Origin: an uncultured Candidatus Saccharibacteria bacterium
Lineage (GTDB): Bacteria > Patescibacteriota > Saccharimonadia > Saccharimonadales > Saccharimonadaceae
Assembly: GCA_946404545.1 (NCBI GenBank)
Contig: CAMJDZ010000001.1
Span: 62,001 to 126,000, forward strand
Direction: 5' to 3'
Length of the DNA stretch: 64,000 nucleotides
The position numbers were made by a program, and so were the translations under genes. The first letter of the stretch is position 1. Each line of letters begins with the position of its first letter. Below, one piece after another: positions 25,801 through 33,258 of this stretch. The notes under the pieces are model-generated. The model was not told the origin of the DNA. It saw only the letters and a program-made list of their open reading frames with translations, and did not search any database.

Positions 25801-26007
25801 ATGAAAAAATATAGAGTTATCATAGAAGAAACGTGCGCAAAGGAATTTGACATAGTTGCGGACGACCCAGTCGCCGCATTAGATACTGCCGCTAAACAGT
25901 ACCAGGAAGGAGTCATTGCCTTAGAACCGGGCGAGCTACATTCGACCCAGGCATCCATTATATTTCCAACCGGCGGGCAGACGGAATGGACGGAACTCTG
26001 CCTATAG
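25801..26007 (+). CDS. DpnD/PcfM-like small protein
   Basis: 68 residues. KKYRVIIEETCAKEFDIVADDPVAALDTAAKQYQ has the beta-strand plus AxxAxxxA helix pattern of the DpnD/PcfM C-terminal family, small proteins named from a restriction locus (DpnD) and a conjugative plasmid (PcfM). LEPGELHSTQASI fits the following strand. Biochemical role unknown. It lies between the nuclease-helicase and a NERD protein, consistent with an accessory or defence locus. It has its own leaderless promoter. Confidence 0.65.
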   Translation: MKKYRVIIEETCAKEFDIVADDPVAALDTAAKQYQEGVIALEPGELHSTQASIIFPTGGQTEWTELCL

Positions 26008-26035
26008 TGATGGCATAGCGCCACATTAAAAAATG

Positions 26036-26041
26036 TATAAT
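26036..26041 (+). promoter_or_regulatory. -10 box of the NERD gene, leaderless spacing
   Basis: TATAAT, then 6 nt to the ATG at 26048. An earlier in-frame ATG at 26033 overlaps this box and is rejected. Confidence 0.55.
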
Positions 26042-26047
26042 ATATTT

Positions 26048-26824
26048 ATGTCGAGCGCGGAATTGGCGGTTATATTATTCTACACTTTCATTTTTCCGAT
26101 CTTATTGATAATAGCAGTCGCGGTAATCGCAGCAGTCGTCAAACGACTTTTTAAAGACGACGACACAAAGACTAACAATGAAAAAGAGCCACGCGATAAA
26201 ACACTCCCCACATTGCACGCGGATGAAAGCCAAGAGACTGTAAGGATTAAACCAGAGTCCATAGGAAAAGTTGGCGAAATGATTATTAAAACCGCGCTTG
26301 GTAAAAAATATCAGCTACCTAGCAAATACATCCTAAGTAATGTTTTAATACCAACAAAAGACGGAGGAACAACGGAAATCGATGTAATTGCGGTCACCTC
26401 GAGAGGCGTCCTTCTTTTCGAGTGTAAAAATTTAACAGGTTCACTATATGGCGATGCTAGGTCAAAAAAATGGATTCAATACGTTGGTAAGAAAAAATAT
26501 ACCTTCGCTAATCCTTTTCATCAAAACTACGGCCACCTCAAGGCACTCGAAACATTGCTCGGCGAGAAGTACAAAGATGTTCCTATATATTGCTTCTTCG
26601 TCCCGACAGAACGCGGTAAATGGCATTTCCGAAATCTCGATGAGACAGACTATGTCCTAGGCCGCAACATCTCGCTTCAAGACTTTATGCGTAAAACACC
26701 TGTTTCCGAAGCAGCTAATTCATCTGCCGGAACACTAGTAGAGTTTCTTGGTGGCTTTCAGGCTAGCGAATTCGCTATGGAGATGCATAAAAAATACGTC
26801 GCCACTAAACGCCGTTACCACTAA
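26048..26824 (+). CDS. Membrane-anchored NERD-domain nuclease-like protein
   Basis: 258 residues. An N-terminal TM helix (about 5-33) is followed by a charged linker and a NERD domain (about 75-190): GKVGEMIIKTAL, YILSNVLIPTKDGGTTEIDVIAV (Asp), GVLLFECKN (ExK). These are the PD-(D/E)xK-like residues of the nuclease-related domain, so it could cut or bind DNA at the membrane. The C-terminal ~60 residues are helical. The region is A+T richer than neighbours. A 37-codon ORF overlaps its stop (TAATG). Confidence 0.82.
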   Translation: MSSAELAVILFYTFIFPILLIIAVAVIAAVVKRLFKDDDTKTNNEKEPRDKTLPTLHADESQETVRIKPESIGKVGEMIIKTALGKKYQLPSKYILSNVLIPTKDGGTTEIDVIAVTSRGVLLFECKNLTGSLYGDARSKKWIQYVGKKKYTFANPFHQNYGHLKALETLLGEKYKDVPIYCFFVPTERGKWHFRNLDETDYVLGRNISLQDFMRKTPVSEAANSSAGTLVEFLGGFQASEFAMEMHKKYVATKRRYH

Positions 26825-26937
26825 TGGGGCGAGTAGACGTTGTTGCTCGGCTCTGCATGGTTGTGGACTGGTGTATTGATCACCCCGAATACGCGGCGAA
26901 AATAAAGGTTATACCTAAGAAAGACTTAAAACAATGA
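26824..26937 (+). CDS. Possible 37-residue ORF coupled to the NERD gene
   Basis: MGRVDVVARLCMVVDWCIDHPEYAAKIKVIPKKDLKQ in pieces: MGRVDVVARLCM, then VVDWCIDHPEYAAK and a basic end. The ATG overlaps the NERD stop (TAATG). No Shine-Dalgarno, no family recognised. It may be chance. Confidence 0.3.
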   Translation: MGRVDVVARLCMVVDWCIDHPEYAAKIKVIPKKDLKQ

Positions 26938-27004
26938 CAATGGAGAAAATAAAAGAAATACAATGTCATTGGTATAATTATAGTAAGTAAACAAAGGGCC
27001 TTTT

Positions 27005-27262
27005 ATGGAACAGACTATTTGCCAAAGCTGCGCAATGCCACTAACTTCAGAAGATATGTATTCTACTGAAAAAGACGGCAGTATCAATAAAGACTACTGT
27101 AAGTGGTGCTATAAAGATGGCGAATTCATAGATAAGGTTTCCATGGAAGAGTATATTGAAATGTGCTCTAAGTTTGGCGAACAGGCCGGTATGACTAATG
27201 AGCAAATGCGCGAGTATTGCACGAAGGTTTTTCCGACGCTGAAAAGGTGGAAGAAAGCGTAG
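27005..27262 (+). CDS. Putative zinc-ribbon protein
   Basis: 85 residues. CQSCAMPL near the N-terminus and DYCKWCYKDGEFI form the two Cys pairs of the 'putative zinc ribbon' family (PF12674-like), and VSMEEYIEMCSKF follows as in family members. Function unknown; related proteins are often annotated as transcription-associated. The leader carries a TATAAT about 30 nt upstream (GGTATAATTATAG) and no good Shine-Dalgarno. The next gene, a flavodoxin-like protein, is 44 nt downstream on the same strand. Confidence 0.75.
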   Translation: MEQTICQSCAMPLTSEDMYSTEKDGSINKDYCKWCYKDGEFIDKVSMEEYIEMCSKFGEQAGMTNEQMREYCTKVFPTLKRWKKA

Positions 27263-27306
27263 TATTATTGCGACCTAAGAACAGAGGATTTTGAAGTGTA
27301 AATATT

Positions 27307-27759
27307 ATGAAAATTTTAGTAACTTATAAAAGCAAAACTGGATTTACGAAAAAGTATGCAAGATGGATTGCCGAAGAACTAAACTGTGAGACAAAAGATA
27401 TAAAAAATGTTTCCTCTAAAGATGCCACAAAATACGATCTCGTGATTCATGGCGGGTGGATATTTGGTGGGGTAATTAGTGGGTACAATAAAATTAAAAG
27501 CTTCGCTCCAAAGCAATTAATCGTATTTGGTGTTGGTTTTACGCCGAAAGCCAAAGTAGACTTAAAGAAAATGGCCGAAGATAATAAACTAGGCGACACT
27601 CCACTATACTATTTTGAAGGTGGCACCAACCCGCCAAAAATGGGTTTTGTTGGCCGTAAAGTAGTTGAAATGGTCACCAAAGAGAAAGTAGCATATCAAG
27701 ACAACACAGACAGAAAAGCTACTGCAGAGTTACTGAAAGCGGTCAAAGCGGTTAAATAA
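27307..27759 (+). CDS. Flavodoxin domain protein
   Basis: 150 residues. The N-terminal ILVTYKSKTGFTKKYARWIAEEL is a flavodoxin_5-type FMN loop (family of HemG-like protoporphyrinogen oxidases and small flavodoxins), followed by YDLVIHGGWIFGGVISGYNKI and LIVFGVGF. It binds FMN; the electron partner is unknown, and no haem genes are nearby. Codons are A+T-rich compared with the conserved genes, and it sits beside the zinc-ribbon gene in the accessory segment. Confidence 0.82.
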   Translation: MKILVTYKSKTGFTKKYARWIAEELNCETKDIKNVSSKDATKYDLVIHGGWIFGGVISGYNKIKSFAPKQLIVFGVGFTPKAKVDLKKMAEDNKLGDTPLYYFEGGTNPPKMGFVGRKVVEMVTKEKVAYQDNTDRKATAELLKAVKAVK

Positions 27760-27760
27760 A

Positions 27761-27784
27761 AAAACACCGCCTCGCGGCGGGTTC
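27761..27784 (+). terminator. Weak hairpin after the flavodoxin gene
   Basis: CCGCC-tcg-cGGCGG stem with only a short T stretch; possible terminator. Confidence 0.4.
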
Positions 27785-27903
27785 AATATTTTCTTCATTT
27801 GGTTAAGGAGATGAACATTGAACCATAGCGCAAAGATAAAATACGTTTTTAAACCGGCCATAGACTATACGACTCTATGCTATGCTACTATTAGGAGAAA
27901 CCT

Positions 27904-28359
27904 ATGAATAACGAAAACACAGTGTGGACAACGTCAAATATAGTATCTTTTAGCTTGGCTTGTATAGTTCTAATTTCAATTCTTTCTTTCTGTTTCTATC
28001 GACTAATTAAAGAAATAAAAGAAAAGAACCATTTGAAAAAGACATCAGACGACAATGCCACTCTTATCAGTAATCACATGAAAAGATTCCAGATCGACGG
28101 ACCTAAACAGGAAACCTGGATTAAATTATCAAATCTATGTTTTGCGCTTCTAGATGATTATTGTAAAGACGAAAAAGAAGTTACCTGGATAATGAATGAA
28201 AAAGTCTGGCCTGTTATTGACGAAATGGCGTATCAAGATCAAAAGAAAGCCATCTCCGATTTAAAAATCCTCGGCGGGTCTTTGCAATCTCAAGTTTTTC
28301 CGTTCGAAAAAGAACAATGGCACAAGGATTATATTAAAGCAAAAAAATTCATGGTGTAA
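27904..28359 (+). CDS. Single-TM protein of unknown function
   Basis: 151 residues. One TM helix (about 12-35, NIVSFSLACIVLISILSFCFYRLI) is followed by a charged cytoplasmic helical domain with several Trp (WIKLSN, VTWIMNEKVWPVIDEM, EQWHKDYIKAKKFMV). AGGAG is 7 nt before the ATG, and an extended -10 (TGC-TACTAT) lies upstream. No family recognised. The DNA is A+T rich, like the preceding 2.5 kb, suggesting acquired DNA next to the tRNA-Lys gene. Confidence 0.65.
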   Translation: MNNENTVWTTSNIVSFSLACIVLISILSFCFYRLIKEIKEKNHLKKTSDDNATLISNHMKRFQIDGPKQETWIKLSNLCFALLDDYCKDEKEVTWIMNEKVWPVIDEMAYQDQKKAISDLKILGGSLQSQVFPFEKEQWHKDYIKAKKFMV

Positions 28360-28362
28360 TCA

Positions 28363-28392
28363 ACAAAAAAAGCCCACAGGCTTCTTTTATTT
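28363..28392. terminator. Intrinsic terminator
   Basis: AAGCC-caca-GGCTT with A tract before and TCTTTTATTTT after; serves the gene at 27904 (+) and possibly tRNA-Lys (-). Confidence 0.65.
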
Positions 28393-28395
28393 TCG

Positions 28396-28472
28396 TGGTG
28401 AGTCAGGTGGGACTTGAACCCACGACACTCTGCTTAAGAGGCAGATGCTCTAACCAGCTGAGCTACTGACCC
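28396..28472 (-). tRNA. tRNA-Lys (anticodon CTT)
   Basis: Complete cloverleaf: acceptor GGGTCAG/CTGACTC, D-arm GCTC/GAGC, anticodon stem TCTGC/GCAGA with loop CTCTTAA (CTT), T-arm GTGGG-TTCAAGT-CCCAC, discriminator A and encoded CCA. Confidence 0.95.
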
Positions 28473-28560
28473 ATACTCACCAAAATGTTAATGTCAGCGC
28501 TTCTTGCGCTCACATGGGATATTTTACCACCTTTCGCGAGAAAATACAACCCTAAAAGCG

Positions 28561-28596
28561 CAAAAAATAACCCCTGGCTCGAATGAGCCAGGGGCG
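28561..28596 (-). terminator. Intrinsic terminator of the GlcG/HbpS-like gene
   Basis: 10-bp perfect stem CCCCTGGCTC/GAGCCAGGGG; on the minus strand it is followed by TTATTTTTTG. Confidence 0.85.
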
Positions 28597-28602
28597 CAGA
28601 GT

Positions 28603-29205
28603 TTAGCCTTCGCTAGATTCCTGATAGCGATCGACTTCGCCGTTGACCTCGTCATACTTCTCCCAGAAATCTCTGGCGAGCATGAGAGACGGTCCCTTAT
28701 CGGTGATTTCGCGAATAACACCAAGCGCAGCCCAAGCTGCCGCTTCGTCCTGTTCCTGTTTCCCGCCGCTTACTGCAACAACGATTATGAAGTTGAGAAC
28801 GCCGCGGTGGCAACAACCACCACAACCGCCGCCAATAAGACGACCGATCGGGATACCAATGCCACCCTTCCAGTTGGTTATGCCTTCACCGACAAACTGC
28901 TCCGGAAGCGCACCTGACGTATACTTGTCGCGACCAGGATAAAGCTTCTCTGCTGTATAGTACTCAATTGACTTGAGCGTACCAGCAACCTTCGCTGCGA
29001 CGACGTCGGCGCAATCGCCGAGTTCCTTACCGTCCGCATCGCGGCCGATTGTATCGCCGCCCTCAACGACCGGTTCAACATAGCTTTCCTGCTCCTTGTT
29101 CGGATACGCAAAGGTCACGCCAATCGCGCCCTGCGTTATTTCCTGTTCCGCACAAGCCTTGCGCACTGCGTCTACGATCATAGCTACTATCTCTGAATGT
29201 TCCAT
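28603..29205 (-). CDS. GlcG/HbpS-like (DUF336) protein
   Basis: 200 residues. The C-terminal half has the pattern of the heme-degrading/GlcG/HbpS family: GGIGIPIG..., then FIIVVAVSGGKQEQDEAAAWAAL, matching the family's GAIGVSGxxxxQDxxxAxAG core. An unusual insert GGGCGGCCHRG sits between the strands and could bind metal or haem. No signal peptide. It is expressed from a consensus promoter (29256-29284) with a ~45-nt leader and GGAGGT at 29211-29216, and it has its own terminator: a monocistronic, strongly led unit unlike the leaderless neighbours. Ligand unknown. Confidence 0.6.
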   Translation of the reverse strand: MEHSEIVAMIVDAVRKACAEQEITQGAIGVTFAYPNKEQESYVEPVVEGGDTIGRDADGKELGDCADVVAAKVAGTLKSIEYYTAEKLYPGRDKYTSGALPEQFVGEGITNWKGGIGIPIGRLIGGGCGGCCHRGVLNFIIVVAVSGGKQEQDEAAAWAALGVIREITDKGPSLMLARDFWEKYDEVNGEVDRYQESSEG

Positions 29206-29255
29206 GCTCCACCTCCGAGCAAAAATAGATTTTATGCCTTAAGCATAATATATAC

Positions 29256-29284
29256 ATTATAGCACATATGCTTAAATTTGTCAA
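29256..29284 (-). promoter_or_regulatory. Consensus sigma70 promoter
   Basis: Minus strand TTGACA (29279-29284), 17 nt, TGC-TATAAT (29256-29261). The leader contains a short palindrome around TATGCTTAAGGCATA. Confidence 0.85.
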
Positions 29285-29293
29285 TAGGAGTAC

Positions 29294-29322
29294 TTGCCGG
29301 TGCGCCCCTATTTTCCTATAAT
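29294..29322 (+). promoter_or_regulatory. Promoter of the MBL hydrolase gene, leaderless spacing
   Basis: TTGCCG (29294-29299), 17 nt, TATAAT (29317-29322), 6 nt to the ATG at 29329. Confidence 0.6.
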
Positions 29323-29328
29323 ATCTGC

Positions 29329-29895
29329 ATGAAGATTGAATGGTTTGGACACGCTTGTTTCAAGATTAACGACTCACTAGTAATCGACCCATACAAGGAC
29401 GGCAGCGTACCGGGCTATGCCCCGCTCCGCCTCGAAGCTGACAAGGTCATTTGTTCGCACGAGCACGCCGATCACTCCGGGCGCGAAAACGTCACGCTTA
29501 GCGGCAATGACTGCGCGCTCGAAACTGAAACTGTCGCCAGCTGGCACGACGATCAGCAAGGGGCGCTGCGCGGTCCGAACAATATCACAATTGTGAGAGA
29601 CGGCGACGAAAAGCTCGTCCATCTCGGCGATCTCGGCCACTTCCCTGACGAAACCCAACTCGCAGCTATCAAAGACGCCGACTATTTACTAATCCCGGTC
29701 GGCGGCTACTATACAATCGACGGTGCGATGGCCGCAAAGATTTGTGAAGCCGCAAATCCAAAACATATCATCCCTATGCATTATCGTAACGGCGAGCGCG
29801 GTTACGACGTGCTTTCGACGCTCGACGCCTTTTTGACAGCAACAAAAAATACGCCCCTCGCGGAGCGCATCCTTAATTTGCAAATTCAAGCTTAG
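29329..29895 (+). CDS. Metallo-beta-lactamase-fold hydrolase (UlaG-like)
   Basis: 188 residues from the ATG at 29329 (selected by the -10 box 6 nt upstream). MBL motifs: CSHEHADHSG (HxHxDH), a later His/Asp in LGDLGHFPDE and PMHY near the C-terminus, plus the opening IEWFGHACFKI typical of the UlaG/YtkL 'L-ascorbate-6-P lactonase-like' group. It binds two metal ions; the substrate is unknown. Its last 23 nt overlap the end of the convergent gene at 29873. Confidence 0.87.
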   Translation: MKIEWFGHACFKINDSLVIDPYKDGSVPGYAPLRLEADKVICSHEHADHSGRENVTLSGNDCALETETVASWHDDQQGALRGPNNITIVRDGDEKLVHLGDLGHFPDETQLAAIKDADYLLIPVGGYYTIDGAMAAKICEAANPKHIIPMHYRNGERGYDVLSTLDAFLTATKNTPLAERILNLQIQA

Positions 29896-30421
29896 CGAAC
29901 AAGTCTAAGTCGACCGGACCGCTAATTTTTGCGTCCGCCGGATAATCTACCTGGATAAACAACTGCTTGCGATCGCCAGTACCATTGCGCAAAATCGCGT
30001 AGTTGATATTGTCGGTCGTGCCAATATAGTCCTCGTCGTCGAGCGTGAGGCGATAATCGATAATGCCCGCGTACTGGCCGAGGCTGGACAGCTCGAGCTT
30101 ATTCAAAATCGCATCAGCGTTGTCTGGATTCACGATATTAATCACAGCGGCGTAATGCTCGCCCTTGTTCAAACGAATCGTAAAATTGATTTCGTGTGGG
30201 CGGACCGTCTTGGCGCGCGCAAACACCGAAGAATCACTTTCCTGATATGACTCTGCATCGAAACCGGCGCGCTGCGTGAGACCAGCCGTGAGCGCGGAAG
30301 CATTCAGATCGCCCGTAAAGCGAACGTAGGCAGCGAAACCAATCACCATAAAAAGCATCGCGAAACTAAGCACAGCAACGACGGCATACTGGTATTGTTG
30401 GTTTCTCTTGTTTGTTTTCAT
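29873..30421 (-). CDS. Membrane-anchored surface protein, unknown family
   Basis: 182 residues. A basic N-terminus (KTNKRNQQYQ) and one TM helix (~13-33) precede an extracytoplasmic beta-rich domain: HEINFTIRLNKGEHYAAVINIVNPDNADAIL, IIDYRLTLDDEDYIG and RKQLFIQVDYPADA. The length and beta-sandwich pattern are loosely like TasA/camelysin-type proteins, but I cannot assign it. The 3' end overlaps the convergent MBL gene. It is divergent from the 30485 operon; a TGC-TAAACT -10 (with AGGT before the ATG) lies in the shared region. Confidence 0.6.
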   Translation of the reverse strand: MKTNKRNQQYQYAVVAVLSFAMLFMVIGFAAYVRFTGDLNASALTAGLTQRAGFDAESYQESDSSVFARAKTVRPHEINFTIRLNKGEHYAAVINIVNPDNADAILNKLELSSLGQYAGIIDYRLTLDDEDYIGTTDNINYAILRNGTGDRKQLFIQVDYPADAKISGPVDLDLFAKLEFAN

Positions 30422-30472
30422 AATTTACCTGTTTAGTTTAGCATAAACAGATTGAAAAATCAAGGTCTATGC

Positions 30473-30478
30473 TATAAT
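30473..30478 (+). promoter_or_regulatory. Extended -10 box of the membrane/Clp operon, leaderless spacing
   Basis: TATGC-TATAAT, 6 nt to the ATG at 30485. Confidence 0.6.
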
Positions 30479-30484
30479 AAAGCT

Positions 30485-30865
30485 ATGTTAGCCGTAAGCT
30501 TTTTGCAGTGGTGGTATTCTCGTGGTTGGGGCATCTATTTTCTCGGCTTTCGCGATCGCCTACGCAATACGGCCGACTTCTTTTCAATCGGCTTGTTGCT
30601 AAAAACTCTTTTCGAGCCGTTCCGCCAGATTTCTGCGAACGAACGCGCCGCAAACGGCGGCCTCGACGCAGCGTTGGTTGCCTTCTTTGACCGTTTGCTC
30701 TCGCGCGTGATTGGTTTCATCGTGCGCGTCGTCGTAATTATCGGCGGCATCGTCTGCCTCACCGGCACGCTCGTAATTGGTCTCATTATTTCCGTGCTCT
30801 GGCCACTCATTCCGCTCGCACCAGTCGCCGGTATTATTCTTTGCACGATGGGGGTAGCATTCTAA
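30485..30865 (+). CDS. Small membrane protein, partner of Clp-like AAA+ protein
   Basis: 126 residues from the ATG at 30485 (first codon after the extended -10). An amphipathic N-terminus (FLQWWYSRGWGIYFLGFRDRLRN) is followed by two TM helices (~73-97 and ~99-120), VIGFIVRVVVIIGGIVCLTGTLVIGL and VLWPLIPLAPVAGIILCTMG. No family recognised. The TAA overlaps the ATG of the AAA+ gene by one base, so they are translationally coupled and probably form one membrane complex. Confidence 0.7.
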   Translation: MLAVSFLQWWYSRGWGIYFLGFRDRLRNTADFFSIGLLLKTLFEPFRQISANERAANGGLDAALVAFFDRLLSRVIGFIVRVVVIIGGIVCLTGTLVIGLIISVLWPLIPLAPVAGIILCTMGVAF

Positions 30866-33258
30866 TGGCACAATATCATCCAAACAGCATGCGCGCCAAC
30901 GAAGCGCGCGCCGGTAAAGTCGCAAACTCAACACCAGTTAAAGCTTTGCTCGTGCTTGCGCTAGTCGCTTTGCTTGGTTTTGGCGGCGCCCTGCTCTTCG
31001 TACATCGCCCGCTCGGCTGGCTGCTCATCGGCTTTGCTTTCGTACCGCTCGAATTAATGCTTTGGACTAAATACGAATTAAAGATGGTGCCGACCGGCAA
31101 AAGCAACCGCGTCGATGATTTGCTCAGCAACGAATGTCTCGTCCACATGGGCAAGCATCCAACGCCGCAGCAAATCGCAAAGTGGTACGCCAACACCCGC
31201 AGCGGCAATTTCCTCGCCACGCGCTACAGCATCACGCCGCGCTTCATGGAGGCGATTACCGCCAACGCTCCGCAAGACATGGCGCCATTCTTCGATAAGG
31301 CAATTGAGATTCGCGAAAAGACTAATTCCGAAGTAATTTCCGGCGGCGTGCTCGCGGTTGCGATTATTGCCTGCCACCCAAATTGCGAGCAGATTCTCAA
31401 TTCAATGAAGCTCGAAATCGGTGACCTATACGACGGTCTCACTTGGTTTAACTATCTCAACGATCTCGTCAAAGGCACGAAGCAAAAACGCCACACCGGC
31501 GGCTTTGCGCGCGACTTGATGTTTGGTTATACGCCGCTTTTGCAGCGCTATGCGCAGAATATTTCTAGCCGCTTCGAAACGCGCGTCGGTCGCGACATGT
31601 CGATTGCTTTGCACCAGGAACAGACGCAGCAAATGATCGACGTCTTCTCAAAAGCCGGCCGTCAAAACGTCGCGCTCATCGGCCCAGAAGGTTGTGGTCG
31701 CGGCACGATCGTGAACGATTTCGCGAGCGAAATTATGGACGCCGATAACAAGATTTCTTCCCGCCTGAAATTCCGCCAGGTCTTCAAACTCGATGCCGGC
31801 GCGCTCATTAGCGCCGCTGCTGACCGCAGCCAACTCGAAATTTTGATGACGCGCATTCTCAACGAAGCGCGCCACGCCAAGAATGTTATTCTCTGGCTCG
31901 ACAACGCTCAGGTCTTCATGGAAGACGCGCCGGGCTCTGTCGATATTTCTAGCATTTTGTTGCCGGTCATCGAAGGCGGCAGCTTGCGCATTATTCTCAC
32001 ACTCGACGAACAGCGCTTCCTCGAAATTTCCGCACGCAAGAGCACGCTCGCAAACTTGCTCAACAAAATTATGATTGAGCCGGCCAGCGAAGCTGACACG
32101 ATGAAAGTGCTCCAAGACCGCGTGCCAATTTTCGAATACCAGAATGGCGTGGTTTATACGCACTGGGCGCTCAAGGAAGCTTACCGTTTATCCGAGCGCT
32201 ACGTGCACGATCTCGTGATGCCGGGCCGCGCAATCAACTTGCTTGAAACCGCCGCTGCCTATCCGATTCAGGAACGCTTCATCACGGATGCTTCCGTCCA
32301 AAAGGCGATTGAGCAGACCTATGGCGTGAAGATGCAGTCCACGCACACCGACGAAGACAAAGACAAGTTGCTCAACATGGAAGTGTTCATTCACCAGCGT
32401 TTGATTGGCCAAGACTCAGCCGTCCAAGCCGTGAGCGATGCTCTGCGCCGCGCCGCTGCTGGCGTACGCAACGAACAGCGTCCGATCGGCACCTTCCTCT
32501 TCCTCGGTCCTACGGGCGTAGGTAAAACCGAGCTCGCAAAGGCAATTTCCGATGTCTACTTCAAGGGCGAAGGCGAAATCGTACGCGTCGATTTGAACGA
32601 ATATGTTTCTGCCGACGACGTCCAGCGTTTGATTGCTGACGGCGCTACAAACGAGCTCAGCCTTACCGCGCAGGTTATGAAGCATCCATTCTCCGTGGTC
32701 TTGCTCGATGAGATTGAAAAGGCGCATCCGCTCGTGCTCACGACTTTGCTCCAGCTACTCGACGAAGGTATTTTGCGCGACGTCAACAACCGCGAAGTTA
32801 GCTTCCGCGATACGATTGTGGTCGCAACGAGCAACGCCGGCGCAAACAAGATTCGCGAATATATCGATGCTGGCGAAGACATGGTCACGATCAAGGAACA
32901 GCTCACGAACGAATTGATTTCGTCCGGCGAATTCAAGCCAGAGTTCCTCAACCGCTTCGACGAAATCTGCGTCTTCCAGCCACTCACGAAGGAATCGCTC
33001 TTCAGCATCGTCGATATTATTATTGCCGGCGTAAACAAGACGCTCGAACCACGCAAAATTAGCGTTTCTTTGAACGACGAAGCAAAGCAGCTCCTCGTCG
33101 AACGCGGCTACGATCCAAAGCTTGGTGCTCGCCCAATGCGTCGTATCGTTTCGAAGACCGTAGAAAATATCGTGGCACGCTCCGTGCTTAGCGGCGCAGC
33201 CGATAACGGCGCCCAAATTATTATCGACGCCGCGATGATTCAATCAGCTCTTAATTAA
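30865..33258 (+). CDS. Membrane-anchored ClpB/ClpC-like double AAA+ ATPase with degenerate D1
   Basis: 797 residues starting at the ATG overlapping the previous stop. Two TM helices (~25-45 and ~50-67) replace the usual Clp N-domain. D1 (~230-480) has a degenerate Walker A, GPEGCGRGT (Lys replaced by Arg, 273-281), and Walker B VILWLDNAQ without the catalytic Glu. D2 (~505-797) is intact: GPTGVGKTE (548-555), VVLLDEIEKAHP (611-622), sensor ATSNAGA, RFDEI and the Clp C-terminal small domain GYDPKLGARPMRRI. It is expected to unfold or remodel proteins at the membrane using D2 only. No ClpP gene is nearby. Confidence 0.85.
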   Translation: MAQYHPNSMRANEARAGKVANSTPVKALLVLALVALLGFGGALLFVHRPLGWLLIGFAFVPLELMLWTKYELKMVPTGKSNRVDDLLSNECLVHMGKHPTPQQIAKWYANTRSGNFLATRYSITPRFMEAITANAPQDMAPFFDKAIEIREKTNSEVISGGVLAVAIIACHPNCEQILNSMKLEIGDLYDGLTWFNYLNDLVKGTKQKRHTGGFARDLMFGYTPLLQRYAQNISSRFETRVGRDMSIALHQEQTQQMIDVFSKAGRQNVALIGPEGCGRGTIVNDFASEIMDADNKISSRLKFRQVFKLDAGALISAAADRSQLEILMTRILNEARHAKNVILWLDNAQVFMEDAPGSVDISSILLPVIEGGSLRIILTLDEQRFLEISARKSTLANLLNKIMIEPASEADTMKVLQDRVPIFEYQNGVVYTHWALKEAYRLSERYVHDLVMPGRAINLLETAAAYPIQERFITDASVQKAIEQTYGVKMQSTHTDEDKDKLLNMEVFIHQRLIGQDSAVQAVSDALRRAAAGVRNEQRPIGTFLFLGPTGVGKTELAKAISDVYFKGEGEIVRVDLNEYVSADDVQRLIADGATNELSLTAQVMKHPFSVVLLDEIEKAHPLVLTTLLQLLDEGILRDVNNREVSFRDTIVVATSNAGANKIREYIDAGEDMVTIKEQLTNELISSGEFKPEFLNRFDEICVFQPLTKESLFSIVDIIIAGVNKTLEPRKISVSLNDEAKQLLVERGYDPKLGARPMRRIVSKTVENIVARSVLSGAADNGAQIIIDAAMIQSALN

